Part shown: positions 36,716-50,219 of the stretch, in pieces
Position numbering within the stretch: the stretch's first letter is position 1
How the letters are laid out: the number at the start of each line of letters is the position of its first letter
NCBI GenBank assembly: GCA_910591455.2
Contig: OU342822.1
Span: 1,379,501-1,443,500 of the forward strand
DNA: 64,000 bases
From: Pholis gunnellus
Taxonomy: Eukaryota > Chordata > Actinopteri > Perciformes > Pholidae
Direction of reading: 5' to 3'
The notes under the pieces: generated by a model
Databases searched by the model: none
The model's input: the letters and a program-made list of their open reading frames with translations, nothing else
What the model was told of the DNA's origin: nothing
Program-made: the position numbers and the translations under genes

Positions 36716-38142
36716 CTTGTCAAATATCAGCACTCCATACATGACATATTCACAACATGGAGGAACATGCAGAGTTACATAGGGTGAGCTGCAATCACAG
36801 ATACAGAAGGACAAAAGGAAAGGATGTTGACCTGAATAGTTACCTCCTTATATTTAAACAAACTATTTTTACTTTCTGCCCCTAAACATATGGCATCAAT
36901 CTACTGGGACCAACATTGTTTGAACCAACATTTTCTATCCACTGGAGAACACTAATCTAGAGGGTTCTGTCATTGCAGAAAAATAATGGACAATTTTGGC
37001 CAGATAAGTACAAGTCAGTAAAGATTCTATAGATACTTGTAGGTCTCTGATTACTTTACAAAAATAAATTTCCATTTTAATTCGACATTCAACATTCAAC
37101 ATTTCTGGTGCCAGAGAATAGGCTTGAAGAGCAGCATTTGTTTGTTACCATATTAACCATAATTATACAGCCATTTAGTACACATCTGATGAATTTGCAT
37201 GTTGACATAAATGTCTCTACACATTAATCTCAGTCTGTTATTTATAGTCCCTTTACTCATCTCAGTAGGAGCCTATGCTTGTGGCTTGGCAGCTGCTGTC
37301 AGTCCAGTGATGTCAAAGTAACTGTGACACTGGTCTGAAGTGATCGCACCAAATGATCGCCACAGAGGTGGTCATTTAGCACCAACGTGTTGCCAAAATA
37401 ATAAGGAAAAAAATGACAGATTATCACTTCAACACATGGTAGTCAGAGTCCTGCAACACCCTTCAAGCCAGCTGATGGCTAAGCCCTCTGGATCAAGGTC
37501 TCTTGTATTTGGTCCCACAGCCTCATTATCACTGGCATTCAGGTTTCTTTAAGACATGTCGGTGGCCAAACACACAAAACAAAACATTAGCAAAGCAATG
37601 CCTCTCAGTGCAAAAGTGTTTCTCAGGGATCAAGAGGGCCAAAGTTTTGCATCATATGTTCAGCTCCACTTTGTAACCTTGACAGTTAGGCCTCCTCCTC
37701 TTTTTTTAACTCCTGTCATTCAACAGAAGTGCTATTTGGTAAAGTGGAAACACCAGAAAAAATATCAGCAAGGAGTGGGGAAAAAAAGGCTTTTCAAAGT
37801 TGTGATGTTTGACCTAGAAAAAATTGCCTACGAATCCCCTTTGAATTAGTGTTTGGAATTAGAAGTGGCGGCAGCACAAGCTCTCACTCCAAATACAAAT
37901 GGATAACAGTCAGGTTCCGACTTGCAGGGTCAGACTCCAGTTCTAATTGTTCGAGCTGCTACATCATCGTCTTTGCTGTTTTGTATATTCTAATTAATGA
38001 TATTTGAGTATCTCATTGATGTTTATCGGCTGTGATGAGAGAAAGCTGCCACCATCATCTCCCCGCAACAGCGAGTGTGCTCGCTCTCGTGCTGATTATG
38101 GCTTTATTCATCTAACACTGAATCTATGGTGGAGTATACTCC
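36716..38142. other. Unassigned non-coding DNA
   Basis: AT-rich anonymous sequence, no gene recognised. Confidence 0.4.
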
Positions 38143-38143
38143 A

Positions 38144-38180
<37 letters not shown>
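38143..38180. repeat. (CA)n microsatellite
   Basis: About 18 CA units. Confidence 0.96.
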
Positions 38181-38186
<6 letters not shown>

Positions 38187-39530
38187 TAACCCTGTAGTGT
38201 ACATTAGTGTGACTGTACATAGACATAAATGCACTGCAGGGATATAGAACCTCTCATGCTGTGTTGTGCTCCAAAGAGCCTAAACGCACACACGCACAGT
38301 CACACAATGTTGTGACAGATGAAATGATCAAATGGCAGCAGAGTGCTGATTACAAGAAGTGATTCACCGTCAACAGATGTTGTGTGATCATAAACAAGAA
38401 GCGTTTTGTCAGGGCCATGAATCAAACTGCCTGCTCTAATGCTGTGTGTGCGTCACGGAGCCTCATCAAGGTGCTTTTATTATTCCAGGCAAACTTGTAT
38501 TCTAACTCTGAGGAGAGAACAACTGGCTGAATTAAAGCTCAGGTTGAGCTCTTTGATCACAGGCAAGAGCTTCAAAGTTTCTTCTACATCTAAAACTTCA
38601 AGTCCAGCATTCTTCTGATGTCAACCTCTTTTAACTCTTACATCTGTTACTACAATTACTACCGTGCTATCAGTAATGCTACTCCGACTAAATAACTCAT
38701 AATAATAATACTCTTTATATACTGTATGTCATCGCATTAAGGGTTCTGCTAGGTTTATTAGACTGGCACAAAGTCAATTAAAATCAAATTCAATCAAGAC
38801 TCCATGCAGTGTGACTTTACTCAAAATTGCTTTACTTAATCTTTGCTTGATATTTGAGAAAGTCCTCCAGGCACATTGCAGCTCACTCCATTACATACTT
38901 CTGTGATTTGCCATGCACTGGAGAAATATTCATGTACTACTTAAACGGATGCAAAATAAATAACCTTTAAATGGTTAAGTAAGGGGAGACACTACAGGTG
39001 AATACGGTCAAAAACTCAAATATATCACCAGGAAAATGTCCCAAGTTGATTACTTACATTAAGACAATTTTTTTGGTTTCCTGAAATTGTATGTTCAAAT
39101 ATGAGAACGAGGCCGTTGGTTCATTTAAAAGAAATCTACGGAAACAAAGCGTAAACAAGTACACACTTAATGTGAATTGAATGTGTGTTTTCTTTCCACT
39201 AGTTGAACAAAGATGTGATGGAAGCAAAATAGTCTCATTTTGAGTGATGTTTTTGCCTCGGGTGTCTCCCCTTCAACAAAGTCAAATGAGAAAAATGAGA
39301 CCTGTGATTGGTATTTTGATAATGAGGGTCCAGCCAAGAGCAGATGTCTAATAGGGTTGTTATTACATCTGAGGTGAATATTCTGGTCTCCAAATCTATA
39401 CACATAGATGGTTGTATAGGTGATACAAACTTACAATAAGTAGTGAACATTGTTACCTTGGCAAAACAATCCTGAGCCCAAATAGCAGTGACAGTGAAGA
39501 CCCACTGAGGGTAAAGTTAAAAGTTAAAGG
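38181..39530. other. Unassigned DNA; possible conserved stretch 38400-38570
   Basis: 38400-38570 is non-repetitive, of balanced composition and carries TTTTATTATTCCAGGC and GCTGAATTAAAGCTC-type words. Weak hint of a conserved non-coding element; no coding signal. Confidence 0.2.
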
Positions 39531-39533
39531 TGC

Positions 39534-39562
39534 AGTGCTTGGGATTTGGCAGCTGTTAAGTC
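39534..39562 (+). repeat. End fragment of a TTAA-type MITE
   Basis: TTAAAGGTGCAGTGCTTGGG resembles the terminal sequence (TTAAAGG.(A/G)CAGTGTGTA) of the MITE family at 3647-3985. The matching other end was not found downstream, so this looks like an isolated end. Confidence 0.45.
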
Positions 39563-39949
39563 ATAACACACACATTAGAACACATTAAGACATTAAGACT
39601 TTTACAGTAATCAAGCAATATTCATAATTTATTAATTTGGTTATTTATATACACCTTGAAATCAAAAAACACTATATATTCACTCTTTAATTCATAGAGG
39701 AATTTTCATGAAATAAGACATCCATTCTTTTTCAGTCAGGACATTTTTCAAAACTAAATGACAGATACTATTTTTCAAAGCCTGTGTTAATTACCAACTG
39801 GATAAAGTGTTTAAAGCAGCTATTGTGTTTTAACAAAATAGCCTCTGCAAAGAGTTTCAGAATACTGCTTGTACTTGTATCTCACAATTGACAACTTGTA
39901 TTATGAATGTAAAATATAAAACATAACCTGTCTGGTTACAATCACAACA

Positions 39950-39987
39950 TCTAACCTACAGAATCCAGCAGCAACAGCTTATCCATA
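39950..39987 (+). repeat. Short dispersed repeat, also at 43020-43057
   Basis: TCTAACCTACAGAATCCAGC is identical in both places and the following 18 bases differ at four positions. The flanks differ, so this is a short shared fragment of a larger unidentified repeat. Confidence 0.6.
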
Positions 39988-40270
39988 TGATGGCCGCACA
40001 TAGAGGGAGATGAGAGCTGTGTGTTGCTGCCGCTGCATGTGGAGTAAGTCAGACTGTGACTGGAGACCTCCTCATTAAGGTGTTAATTGGACTGGTTACC
40101 TGCGCTGTTCGTCACCGCCCTGGGCACTGTGTGCTCCTGTGTGTCGGTGTGTCTGAAGATGTGGGGGCAGATCTGTTACGTGTATGCACTGGTAAGATGT
40201 GGATGGATGTTAGGAAAAAATAAAAAGATTTAGGAAAAAGCCAAAAGAGATGTGGGGGATGATGGCAAAG

Positions 40271-40310
40271 GGAACTGGGGAGAACCGGGGAGAACCAGGG
40301 AGAACCGGGG
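40271..40310. repeat. 10-bp tandem repeat, 4 units
   Basis: Units of the form AGAACCGGGG are repeated, the first unit (GGAACTGGGG) and third (AGAACCAGGG) variant. The last unit together with the next bases forms GAGAACCGGGGTTCTC, a near-palindrome. Confidence 0.85.
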
Positions 40311-43019
40311 TTCTCTTGGGGGAGAGGGAATCAAAAACGTATGTGCGTTTTGATGAGATGTTATTTTATTTCTGATTGATACAAGACCCTCTCTAATTGG
40401 TCCGCGCAGTGAGAGCGATGGCTCCCAGGCACAGCTGTCACTGGATCAGATGTATGCTGATGTGTCCCTGCATCATCAATGACCTTTTTGAAAATGTAGG
40501 CCCGTGCTACAGAGAGCTGTCATGTTGAACAGAGCCAGAGATGACGGGAGGGTTACAGAAATCCAGTTACCAACCTGATTCCACTTGTCACAATTTATTT
40601 TCCACGACAAATTGGTTCTCTAATAAAAGAGGCCACAATGGAATACAGCCATTCCAGCCAGGCACAATGATTACAAATATCCATTTTACTATACATTTGA
40701 ATGTCTCTTCATACGTATATAGATGATACATTGACTTTAAAGGCTCCCAGTTTGAACTGGGCTTTGAGCAATGGGAAACAAATGAAAATTGTCATCTATC
40801 TGTCATTTTCAGTTGACTTTGAAGCTGTAGTAGTGGTTGCTAGGTCTAGTTAACTGGATGTCTGTCACGTCAATCAAAAATACATGGAGGTCTACTGTCT
40901 TCCTCTAGGCTTTTTTATTGATCAGCCAAGGAAGTCACATGGGCTTTATCCTTGAACTGTAATAATGAATAAAGATATTTACAAAATAGTAAATATATAT
41001 GTCCAAGTCCCCATAACATTTCCAAGGCTTTTTTGTATATAATATAATAAGCAGATTGTAAAGAAAAGAGTTTCAATTAATTTCAGTTATTCAGTGTTCA
41101 GTTACTGTTTTCTGTAAATTGTATTTGCTGAAAAAGATTGAAGTGGGGAAGCCTTCCTACATGTATTGGTCTGCTGGCCTAAAAGTAGTCATATTTTGAT
41201 ATATTTAGTCTAAAAATGGCTTCTAAAATACCCATCATGTGGAGGTTTTTAATTGTAGGCCCATCCAGGTCACTAAAACTCCTACGATTCTCAGCAAATA
41301 CATTAACCCTCTGAAAGGAGAATGAGGACTGCCACTGAGGACAAACATTGCTATGGCCCTATTCGCACTTCTCAGCAATATTTCTGGCCGCTGCATCAAG
41401 TTGGGTCAAGTCGGACCCTAAGCCCATAAGTTCAGTCTCAGGTGGAAATGCCAGTGTCTACCCTGAACCGTCCAGCAGCCTCGACAGATGTGACTAGCTC
41501 AACTGCCAAATCCATTGATTTTCCCGAGACCAATTACCGCCGGCGTCAGAGATCTCACTCACAAGTTCTGGACGGCAGGGGGATTCTCTGACTTTAATCA
41601 CACATCAATGCTAGTCCCTCGCAGCAATCTCCACTGTTTATCCCTGGCCCCAGCTCTTTGCCAACTCTGTATCGATTACTACCCGGCTTTCGCCCTGTAC
41701 TGCGATCCGTCGCGTTCCGTGTCCATCTGCCAGCCGTCCCTCTCGCTCTCTCTCCTCATAACGGGAGAGAAACAGCCAGAGGGGCTTAGGCAGAGGAGAA
41801 CAGAACGCAAGAGGGATGATTTCCTCATGAAGCTGCCATTGATTTTATGACATGCTGATGCCATCTCTTTCTCTGTCAGGAGAGAGAGTGAACCCATGAT
41901 CTGGTCTTGACAGAGCGGAATTGGTGGTTATGTTAAACCATGCTTGTGGTGAGTGGGGTGAAGCCCAGGTGTTTGATTAACAGCAGGCAGGTGGACCGTG
42001 CTAGGAAATGATGAGTGTGTGAGGTTTTTAGTGGCAATGTGTGGTATTTCACTGTTAAAATGAGACCATGTCTGAACAGAAAAAGCGCAGGTGTAATTAA
42101 TAACATCAATTATGGCGACATTTCACACAGCTGCATCAGTTCCATGGTCCTGGTGTTGTGCTTACTGGCCCGCCTAAAGAGCAGAGCCATCGATAATGGT
42201 ATTTTCCTGCTGTGACGAGTCAAAAATATTTGAAGTAACACAATTCTACATATACTGCCTTATGTGGTGTGGTACATTGATAGAATGTAACTATACATTC
42301 ACTAAAGTACATACTATGTATTTCTACTTCATTCTGCTTTTTTCATAAATTTCAGATCAGATTCTCTGCTTTTCACTCCACTACAACGCTATTTGCGAGC
42401 TCCAGTTCTAACTGCTTTGCAGATTAAGAAACTCCTTCTTTAGCAGCATATCAAGTCAAGTGCTACTCCTCCCTCATCCTTTAAGTTGATATGGTGAACT
42501 GGAGTCGCCTTTTTTGGTCACCTGGATGTAATTCCAATATTCATGTGCTACTATGTAGCAATACCACAAAGTAAATAATTTATAATATGTGGCTAATGAG
42601 AGCAAACTTTAGGTAGATATGTAACTGAGTCAGTTTGCTGACCTTATGACCCCATTTACACAACCACTTGTGATCTGTATCTAGATAATGACACCTAATC
42701 ACAGGCCTCTGCACCTGGTATCAATTAGCGCTCTTGTAATCTCAATTCAGACCTCATTGTGATCAAATCAAAAAATGCAAATTAGGTAGGCAGAGCTGGT
42801 AAATGTGTTAACATGCAGGTCAAAGGAAGTGATGGAGGACACTCTAAAGACTACAGGGAAGTGCTACATAAAAGACAGCGACATCAGGAGCAGTGGCGTA
42901 AGATAGTTACGCTGGGCCCCAGTGTTGTGACGGGCTCCCACACACAATAATAGCTGTATATATAATTTACAAACAATGTGTTGGAGTTTACTGTCGAATG
43001 AGTCTCTTCTCTAAAATAA
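40311..43019. other. Unassigned DNA; GC-richer patch 41390-41880
   Basis: 41390-41880 is GC-richer with a 111-codon plus frame (41515-41850) showing no recognisable domain. Otherwise AT-rich. Confidence 0.35.
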
Positions 43020-43094
43020 TCTAACCTACAGAATCCAGCTGCTACAGTTTATTCATACTGCCCGTTCTCAGTTCTAGGACGTGAAACACAAGTG

Positions 43095-43330
43095 CTTTCT
43101 CACGCCCCTCTGCGTCTGATACCGATGCACAAGGGACGCTTTAGCGCCTGTGTGAGACGCACAGGGCTTTCTGGTAGCTACGATGTAAACCCACCCATGT
43201 CATTGTTAGACGCTCAGAGAAGGTGATGAAGTGTGATGCTGAGTTGAAAATTAAAAAAAAAAACACAAAAAAGGAGGTTTAGGCAGGGTTAGGTGGATGA
43301 GTCAAATACAGGATTTCTAACCAATACTTT
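43095..43330 (+). repeat. Modular dispersed repeat, copy 4
   Basis: GATACCGATGCACAAGGGAC, GCTTTAGCGCCTGTGTGAGA and CGCACAGGGCTTTC, then TAAACCCACCC and GACGCTCAGAGAAGGTGATG, in the same order as 50876-50985 (ATACCGACGCACAAAGGCAC...TTTAGTGTCTG...GACGCACTGGC). An A-rich tract (43250-43271) follows. Confidence 0.6.
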
Positions 43331-43855
43331 ACCTTTTACATAACTTTCATTAAGCCCAACCATTATGTGAGACTTGACACTGGACAACATCAACATACAT
43401 ATGACTTGGCAATCATTATTGCATTATGGGGGTTCTAAGGGGTGGCAATGTGTTGCCAAATTCTGTCATCCTGTCATGGCCACTTGTTACCATGGTAGCC
43501 GCTGTTTGCCAACAAACTGCAGTTTGATTACCTCATCATAATTTGGCTTTTCACTCTGGACAGTCAGATAGCCAAAGTACTTCATGTGTGTGTATGTGTG
43601 TGCTTGCATGTGAATTTGTGGCTTTGGGCATAAATGTGTATTTCGTGTGCATGAGTTTGTCACAATATTTTTTGTAGAATGTGTGTTCCAGCATAGGTGT
43701 GTGTGTGTTTTGGCTGAGTCACGGTGGTTCTGGCAGGGTCGAGGCCGCTGGGCTGTGATGGGTTGAGTTTGGACGAGGTGGAGGAGCGGACGTGGGAACC
43801 CTCTCTCCTGTTCTCCCATCTGTTCTTCTCCGTGGAAGTGCAAGAAGTGACAGTA

Positions 43856-43969
<114 letters not shown>

Positions 43970-44128
43970 ACAGAGTGTAGGGACAAAAAAATCACACAGG
44001 CATGTACAGAAGTATACAGGTATGTAGGGAAACACAGGAAACACACAGCTCATTACTTACACTCATATGCATGAGGTTATATTGCACACATGTATGCACA
44101 CATACAATTAAAACAACTGCAGTATGCA

Positions 44129-44281
44129 CACACACACACACACACATGCAAACTCTATATATATCAATACATATATATATATACATATATAGAGACATTT
44201 TTGTGGTTTATTTCCTACTAAAACCAGAAAAAACTCCTTTTAACACCCAAACTACACCCATTACCTTCACGCACACACACA

Positions 44282-44316
<35 letters not shown>
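44129..44316. repeat. Two CA arrays flanking an AT-rich microsatellite
   Basis: CA repeats at 44129-44146 and 44270-44316, with TATATA words at 44156-44190 between them. Confidence 0.9.
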
Positions 44317-44318
<2 letters not shown>

Positions 44319-46420
44319 CTGAGCCACAGATGGTACAGTGAAGGGGTAAGGACTTCCTGAGGTTTGTGCCTGCGCTTCCTGTGGTCAACATCTCTAGAGC
44401 CAAATTTCATCTTCCTCCTCCTCCTCTTCACCTCCTCCTCCCATTCTCCTCCCCTCCTGACATGACACTCATTCATCACTTGCAGGATTTCTACTTCACA
44501 GCCATTAGGATGCTGGTGGTGCATCACTCTAACCTTGGCCGAAGGTCTGACTCCTTTAGAGGTACTTTGAGGTTGTGATGTGGCAGTGTGTGCACCTTGC
44601 TCTGCCTTTTACACCTTCTTTTACACTTTATTTACCTTTTATTTCAGACAGTCAAACATTCAAAAGAAAACTTCCAGTGGTAGTTTTGGCCACCATTTAT
44701 ATCAGTTGTGATAACTTTGAGCTCACTGAGTGAACTGCTTAGATCTGGGGACGTGCTCACAATGTCTGACAGGGCAAAAAACCAGAGCAGTCCAACGATC
44801 AGAGAGGTTGTAAAGAAGCCAACCGTTTAGCCAGATTATCTAAACCCATGGCTAGATCATAGCACAGGCATACTTGGCACAGGCCCAGAGGCCCAACGGG
44901 TCAGGTGGGCCCTAACCAGAGCTTCTGTTAAAGTTAGGGTTATTTGCACTTCTTGTAAGTCAAAGAGCTCTTTTAAAGGTAGGGTATCCTGATATGAGCC
45001 CTTTTATATTCGGTATTAGTAAGCACACATTAAAACTAGTGAAGCAATATAAATGTGTATAATATAAACACAATAGCTCTGCTTTAGGAAACTATCACCG
45101 TAGGTATTGTAATTTCCCAAATACTAGTTTGAGTATAATGTTTGGGAAAGTTTTCGACAGCCTTTATCTACAGTATGAATGTAATACTGAAGCTCAGATC
45201 TGGTTTTAAATCATGAGAAGAATCATGATGTTAGAGTGATGTTACACAAAGGACATGGCTCTCTCCATGGCATGTGACTTATACTAAATAAATAATACTC
45301 AGTAATACAAATTGTGAAAGCTCAACTACGTTAAATTCAGTAGGTCATAGTTGAATCAGAAAGTCAGCCTGTAAACTGTGATAGATGTTTATAGTTTGGA
45401 TCCTGGTTTGCAGTTCACCTTCCATCCGTCTTCTAGATTAGTTGGGCTAACCTGGGGGGTTTGTTTAAAGGTGTCATCTTCTGACCGCTCATATATATTA
45501 TTTTTAGTGATGTCACCATGTTCCTAGATGACAGCACGATGTATAGAGTATTTTCAAAACATTTAAAAATGATGAAATTATGACATTATGCCATCTAGAA
45601 AGGTGCTCTCAGTAGAGTGCAGATCTCCACCAGGTGTGTCTGCAATGACCGCTGCTGTGTTGTGTGCAGCAGGGCAGCAGTGTGTGGAGTTCCGTTAGCT
45701 GTTAGCTAAATAAACCGTCCAAAACAATAAAACTGGTAACAGCTGTGTTATCACTAGTGGCCCCTACCGGTTGGGGGCCAGTTAAGAGTTGTGAGTGAGA
45801 AGTCAGCAAGCAGTCAATGTTTGTGTAATAAAAGTTGTTTTCAGAAAGTGTAAGTCTCCGCAACCACGAGTGGTCCTTGAACATGCAGCCAGTACTGGCC
45901 ACCCAAAATATTGTGCCATTTGAAGCAACAGAATGTGAGATTAGCCATGGACAGACACAGAGGTGCACATTCTCTCACTCATGCAAGCATTTGCAAGATT
46001 CTCCCAACGGAGATATGAAGACTAAAGTTATATAAGTGATCCTTGAGAGGAACAGAAGTTAGCAGTGCAGTTTCTGTTATATTATTCTAAAATATGTTGG
46101 TGGTCTATAGCTAGAGGACTAACACTGTCTGACGTTGGTATTGGACGTAACTTGTGAGGTTCAGAATCGTCCATCAAGCTGGATAAGGCACACCACCGCT
46201 GAAGTAAAGCAGCTTCAAACACAACCTTCTGTTATACTGATACTAATTAACTGTTTCAAAATCAACAAATCCAGATTATTGAAGATAATACATGAAAGAA
46301 CTACAACAAAGGTACATGGAGATAAACTAAAGGAGGCTTCTTCTACCTCAGTGAGTCTCTTTATGTTGACTACAAACATATTTATATATGGTTGGCAGAT
46401 GTACAACTAAACATATAGAA
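44317..46420. other. Unassigned non-coding DNA
   Basis: No gene recognised; pyrimidine-rich patch at 44405-44460. Confidence 0.4.
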
Positions 46421-46951
46421 TCACATGAAACACACATACATGAATACAACTATGACAAGATAAAATGAGAGAACACATGTTGTCTTAAGAAATTCACCTC
46501 CGAACCCCCCTCCCACACACACAGACCCTCCTCCCCGTAATCCCTCCTCCCCTGAGTCTCTCCAAACAGGTGACATCCTGTGCTGTATCTGGTCTGAAAT
46601 AATCTCATACAACAGATGGGTCCATTTCCCCGAGCCTGCCAGCCAGGCCCGCACTGCACCACGGGCACTCGTGGCAACAAAAATACGAATGCTACCCACG
46701 CCAGGAGATTTTGGTCCAGCTCTCATCGCGGTGCCCACCAAGGCCGCCGCCACCGCCACCGCACACGCCGCTCCAACGGCACGGGTTTCTCTCCAGAAAT
46801 ACCAGTGGGCGTTTGATTCACTTCCTGTGCTCTTCTGGGCTGAGGTGTTAATGCAGGTGTTTGTGTTTTTTGAATGTAGTGTGGTCAGTGAAGCTGAAGA
46901 AGAAGAAGTGAGGGTATGATGTGTGGGGCTGCGGCGACAGGTAGGCAGCAA
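46421..46951 (-). other. GC-rich open region; candidate exon, strand uncertain
   Basis: A minus-strand frame stays open for 176 codons. Its core (46610-46800) reads AVGAACAVAVAAALVGTAMR, then AGPKSPGVGSIRIFVATSAR, Ala/Val/Gly-rich and not a simple repeat. On that strand a good acceptor (TCTTCTTCTTCAG) ends at 46901 and a possible donor (CGGAG/GTGAAT) lies near 46502. The plus strand is also open (46671-46919) and could be bounded by ACAG at 46612-46615 and CAG/GTGTTT at 46853-46857. CpG-rich GCC/ACC repeats (46741-46775) may keep both strands open by composition alone. I recognise no protein family. It is the only such island in about 15 kb of AT-rich DNA. Confidence 0.2.
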
Positions 46952-48341
46952 TCTGACAATGCAGAGGTGGCCAAGACACCAACAGACACGATAGGCAGGC
47001 AGTAATGTATGAAAGCAGGTATGTGTCTTGAGTGCTGCTTAATTCATCTGTCCCCTTGGGTTTGCCCAATCAGCTAAGCCCCAATCTGCCTTCAGTAACA
47101 CCATAAGGAAGAAGATAATAAGAAAATTGAAAGAGAGAAATAGATGTATCAAAGATAACTTTTCCTGTAGCGCCACCATGAGATGGACATTTCTGTTTTT
47201 TACTTATGGATTACCATAGAATTTGATATAAACATGCAAGTCTCTGTCAGGACCAATAGTAGAAACTTATCAAACTTTAATCTAGCACCATCAACAGGTC
47301 ATCTTTTTTGTTTTTACAACACTTTGGTTTATGACCATACCTGCAAAACTAATGACATTCCTATGTCATCACCCTTTTATGATTTTTGAAGCGTGAATGC
47401 AATCACCAGAAGTAAAAAGCTGACGTTAGGGTATCAAAGAACTACACAAAGGCCACATGACTTCACGTCACCACCACTAAGCTAAAGGAGGACTTGTGTT
47501 GTTGTGATGACGTTAAGTCGTCTCAATTAGACGCTTGTTAACAACTGCCTTTTATAAGAGACGTAATGGCTTCTAAATTCACCAGAGGTTTATTTAGTGA
47601 TGTAATTCATGTCATAGAACAAAACATTCAAATCTCTTAAATCCATGTTAACCACAGACCTTACTTGATGCTTAGCAAAAACACATTGACTTGGAGACAC
47701 AGGAACCGAAAGTGCAAAAATGCTGAGTCATTTTTGGGACTCATTCCTGCAGCACAATATTATCTTCTTCTACTAATGCTACAGGGAGGATGAGTAAGCA
47801 ACAAAAATAACGGGGGAATTTCACTGTGAAGAATTTATTGGATATGAAATGTCTTTATCCTCCGCTTTACAGCCACGTCTTACATCACTATCTGATCAGG
47901 CAGGTCACATTTAAGTGTCAAGTGTGGACACACATTCGAGGTCACAACAGTTGCATTGAAAACACATGTGTAACCACAACCGTAGTCTTGTTTACCTTTG
48001 GACTGAGTTTAGCTCCAGTTTCCTCTTCTTTGTGCTAACCAGCTCCTCGCTGTAGCTTCATATTTAACAGATGAGAGTGGTATTGATTGTCTCATCTCAT
48101 CAGCAAGAAGGCATATTTCTCAAATATTGAACTTTTACATCTTTTTGCTCATTTCATTTTGATATGAACAGCATTTTGACTTGTAGTTACAGCTGTGCCC
48201 TTTTGATAAGCCTGAGTTGAAGTTTTCATTATGTCGTATTGATGCGTAACTGTGAGACCTGATGGATATTGCATAAGGATAAGTTCAAGTTTGAAAGGCC
48301 ATATTTCTACAACTACTACCTCCATTCAGATGCTAATGTTT

Positions 48342-48343
<2 letters not shown>
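46952..48343. other. Unassigned non-coding DNA
   Basis: AT-rich; nothing recognised. Confidence 0.4.

Positions 48344-48377
<34 letters not shown>
48344..48377. repeat. (TG)n microsatellite
   Basis: 17 TG units. Confidence 0.96.
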
Positions 48378-48382
<5 letters not shown>

Positions 48383-48539
48383 CGCGCTGGCCAGAAAAGC
48401 TCACTGCATCCTAAATTAATCACGCCACTTTAACATCTATGTGTTCTCTGCTGAGCCAGCTCTAAAGTTGGAGTGAGTGTGAGAGAGAGAGAGAGAAAGA
48501 ATGCTAAGCAGCTTCCTGAACTCTTCGCATCACAAGGTT

Positions 48540-48800
48540 CCCCTCACACTCCTCCTTGTCCTCTTCTTCTTTTATTTCTCTCTATATTCTTCCTTGGTTC
48601 ACCCTCCTCATATCCAACTTTTATATTTCTCCATCAACCCTCTGTCCTCCTCCCCATATCCTGCCCCTCTTACCTCATTAATAACACCTCAAATCCTCCC
48701 TCCTGCACAATATTGTCCACCCTCCCCCTCCTCCCCCTATCCTTTTCTTCCACCCCTGCCCTCCACCCGCATCCTCCTCCCTTGTCCTCCCCCACTTCGT
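48540..48800. repeat. Pyrimidine-rich (CCT)n-like tract
   Basis: About 260 bases dominated by C and T, with CCTCCTCC cores. Ser/Pro/Leu-rich frames of 116 and 131 codons cross it and are attributed to composition. Confidence 0.8.
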
Positions 48801-49042
48801 GCCCTCCGAGCACGGTTCTGTAACAGCTCTTCTGGTGACGGCGGGCCAGGAGACTGCTCCTTTTGTGCCTTGCTGAAAAGTACTCATAGCTTGTGAGTGT
48901 GTGTGTGTTTGAATGAAGGGGGTGGGGGGTCAGAAAGATTGACATGGGCATCCATCAGTGGCGAGCGTGCGGCGTGCCTATCGCTGTCACAGGGATTTCA
49001 GCCGACCTTGTCCACATCAATTATCTGTGCTAGATAACTGGG

Positions 49043-49046
<4 letters not shown>

Positions 49047-49120
<74 letters not shown>
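49047..49120. repeat. (AC)n microsatellite
   Basis: 37 uninterrupted AC units. Confidence 0.97.
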
Positions 49121-49123
<3 letters not shown>

Positions 49124-50219
49124 CTACTACCCCCAAATACCACCTACTGCAGCACAGATTCTATTGATGCCAGCCTCTCTAAACACACACATACAAGCTC
49201 AGTAACCTCACACTCATCTCTTTCAGCATCAGCTATTATAAAGACACAAAAGACGGCTGCATGTTTTGAAGGCCAGTAGAGCATGACACTGAGGAGAAGA
49301 AGAAGAAGCCTTGTTAAAAGCCCCAGCAACTCTGTCTTCTTCTGTGTCTCCCACTAATGGATGGGTAAATTTAGAAATATAGTCAAAGGAGAAGACAAGA
49401 GAGGGAGGAAAATGTTTCTGCCCGAGGAATCTTCTTCTTTTTCAGTTGAGGATTCTAAAGAGCTTCCCTCAATATGCTGGAGTTTAAAAAGAACAACCTG
49501 CTCAAAGTGTTTTAATCCGGAGCAAAAATACTCACTCTTTCCTGTTGTCATGTAAGAGCAATACCAGCTGTAAGTTAAAGACCACATGGCAAAATGGCGG
49601 TGTGATGGTCAGCCATAAAATATGATGAAAATGACAGAAGACCTGCAAGGACCTGTGGGGGATGATATCATCATAATGATATCCATCCTAATGCACCATC
49701 TGGAGTAATGGCTTTAGGATGGTCCTTTGACCAAGCCCCAAGCTACAGTGATTTAATGATTTATTGACAGTGGCATGCCTTATGGCTAGACGTCCAAATA
49801 AAAGCTTATAATCACGCCATTCTGAAATCATTATTACATGTACATGTAATGCAGGCAGTCTGGGCAGAACTGTGGCACGGAATCTCTCAATGCTTCATGT
49901 GATGGTGCTGGAAAACCCCTTCAGTTTCTGATCAGCTCATAAAATTCTTTACTGGAACAATGTTGAGAAAAAAAGCTCACCCAATGGGAGGCAATCTCCT
50001 TAACTTCTGAGTTGGAAAAAACAACGTAAAGAAAAGATGAAGTAACCAGTAACAAGACATGTGTATTCTATGAAAGTCAATACAAACTAAGTCAAATCAA
50101 AGATGGCGGAGGACTTTGCAGTTTACTTTTACATATGTTGCATTGACTTCAAAGAGACCTTTGTCTGTCTCCTTAAAGGAATGGGTCTGTGACTATTCTC
50201 AGTCATCAAGATACACCTT
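49121..50219. other. Unassigned non-coding DNA
   Basis: No gene or repeat end recognised. Confidence 0.4.

Noticed and set aside
40281..40314. GAGAACCGGGGTTCTC as a glucocorticoid response element
   Set aside because: Half-site spacing is one base short of the consensus, and it arises from a 10-bp tandem repeat.
41515..41850. 111-codon plus-strand frame in GC-richer sequence
   Set aside because: No domain recognised and no convincing splice sites; composition can explain it.
48473..48896. Pro/Ser/Leu-rich frames of 116 and 131 codons
   Set aside because: They follow a pyrimidine-rich tract; no domain, and other frames are equally open.
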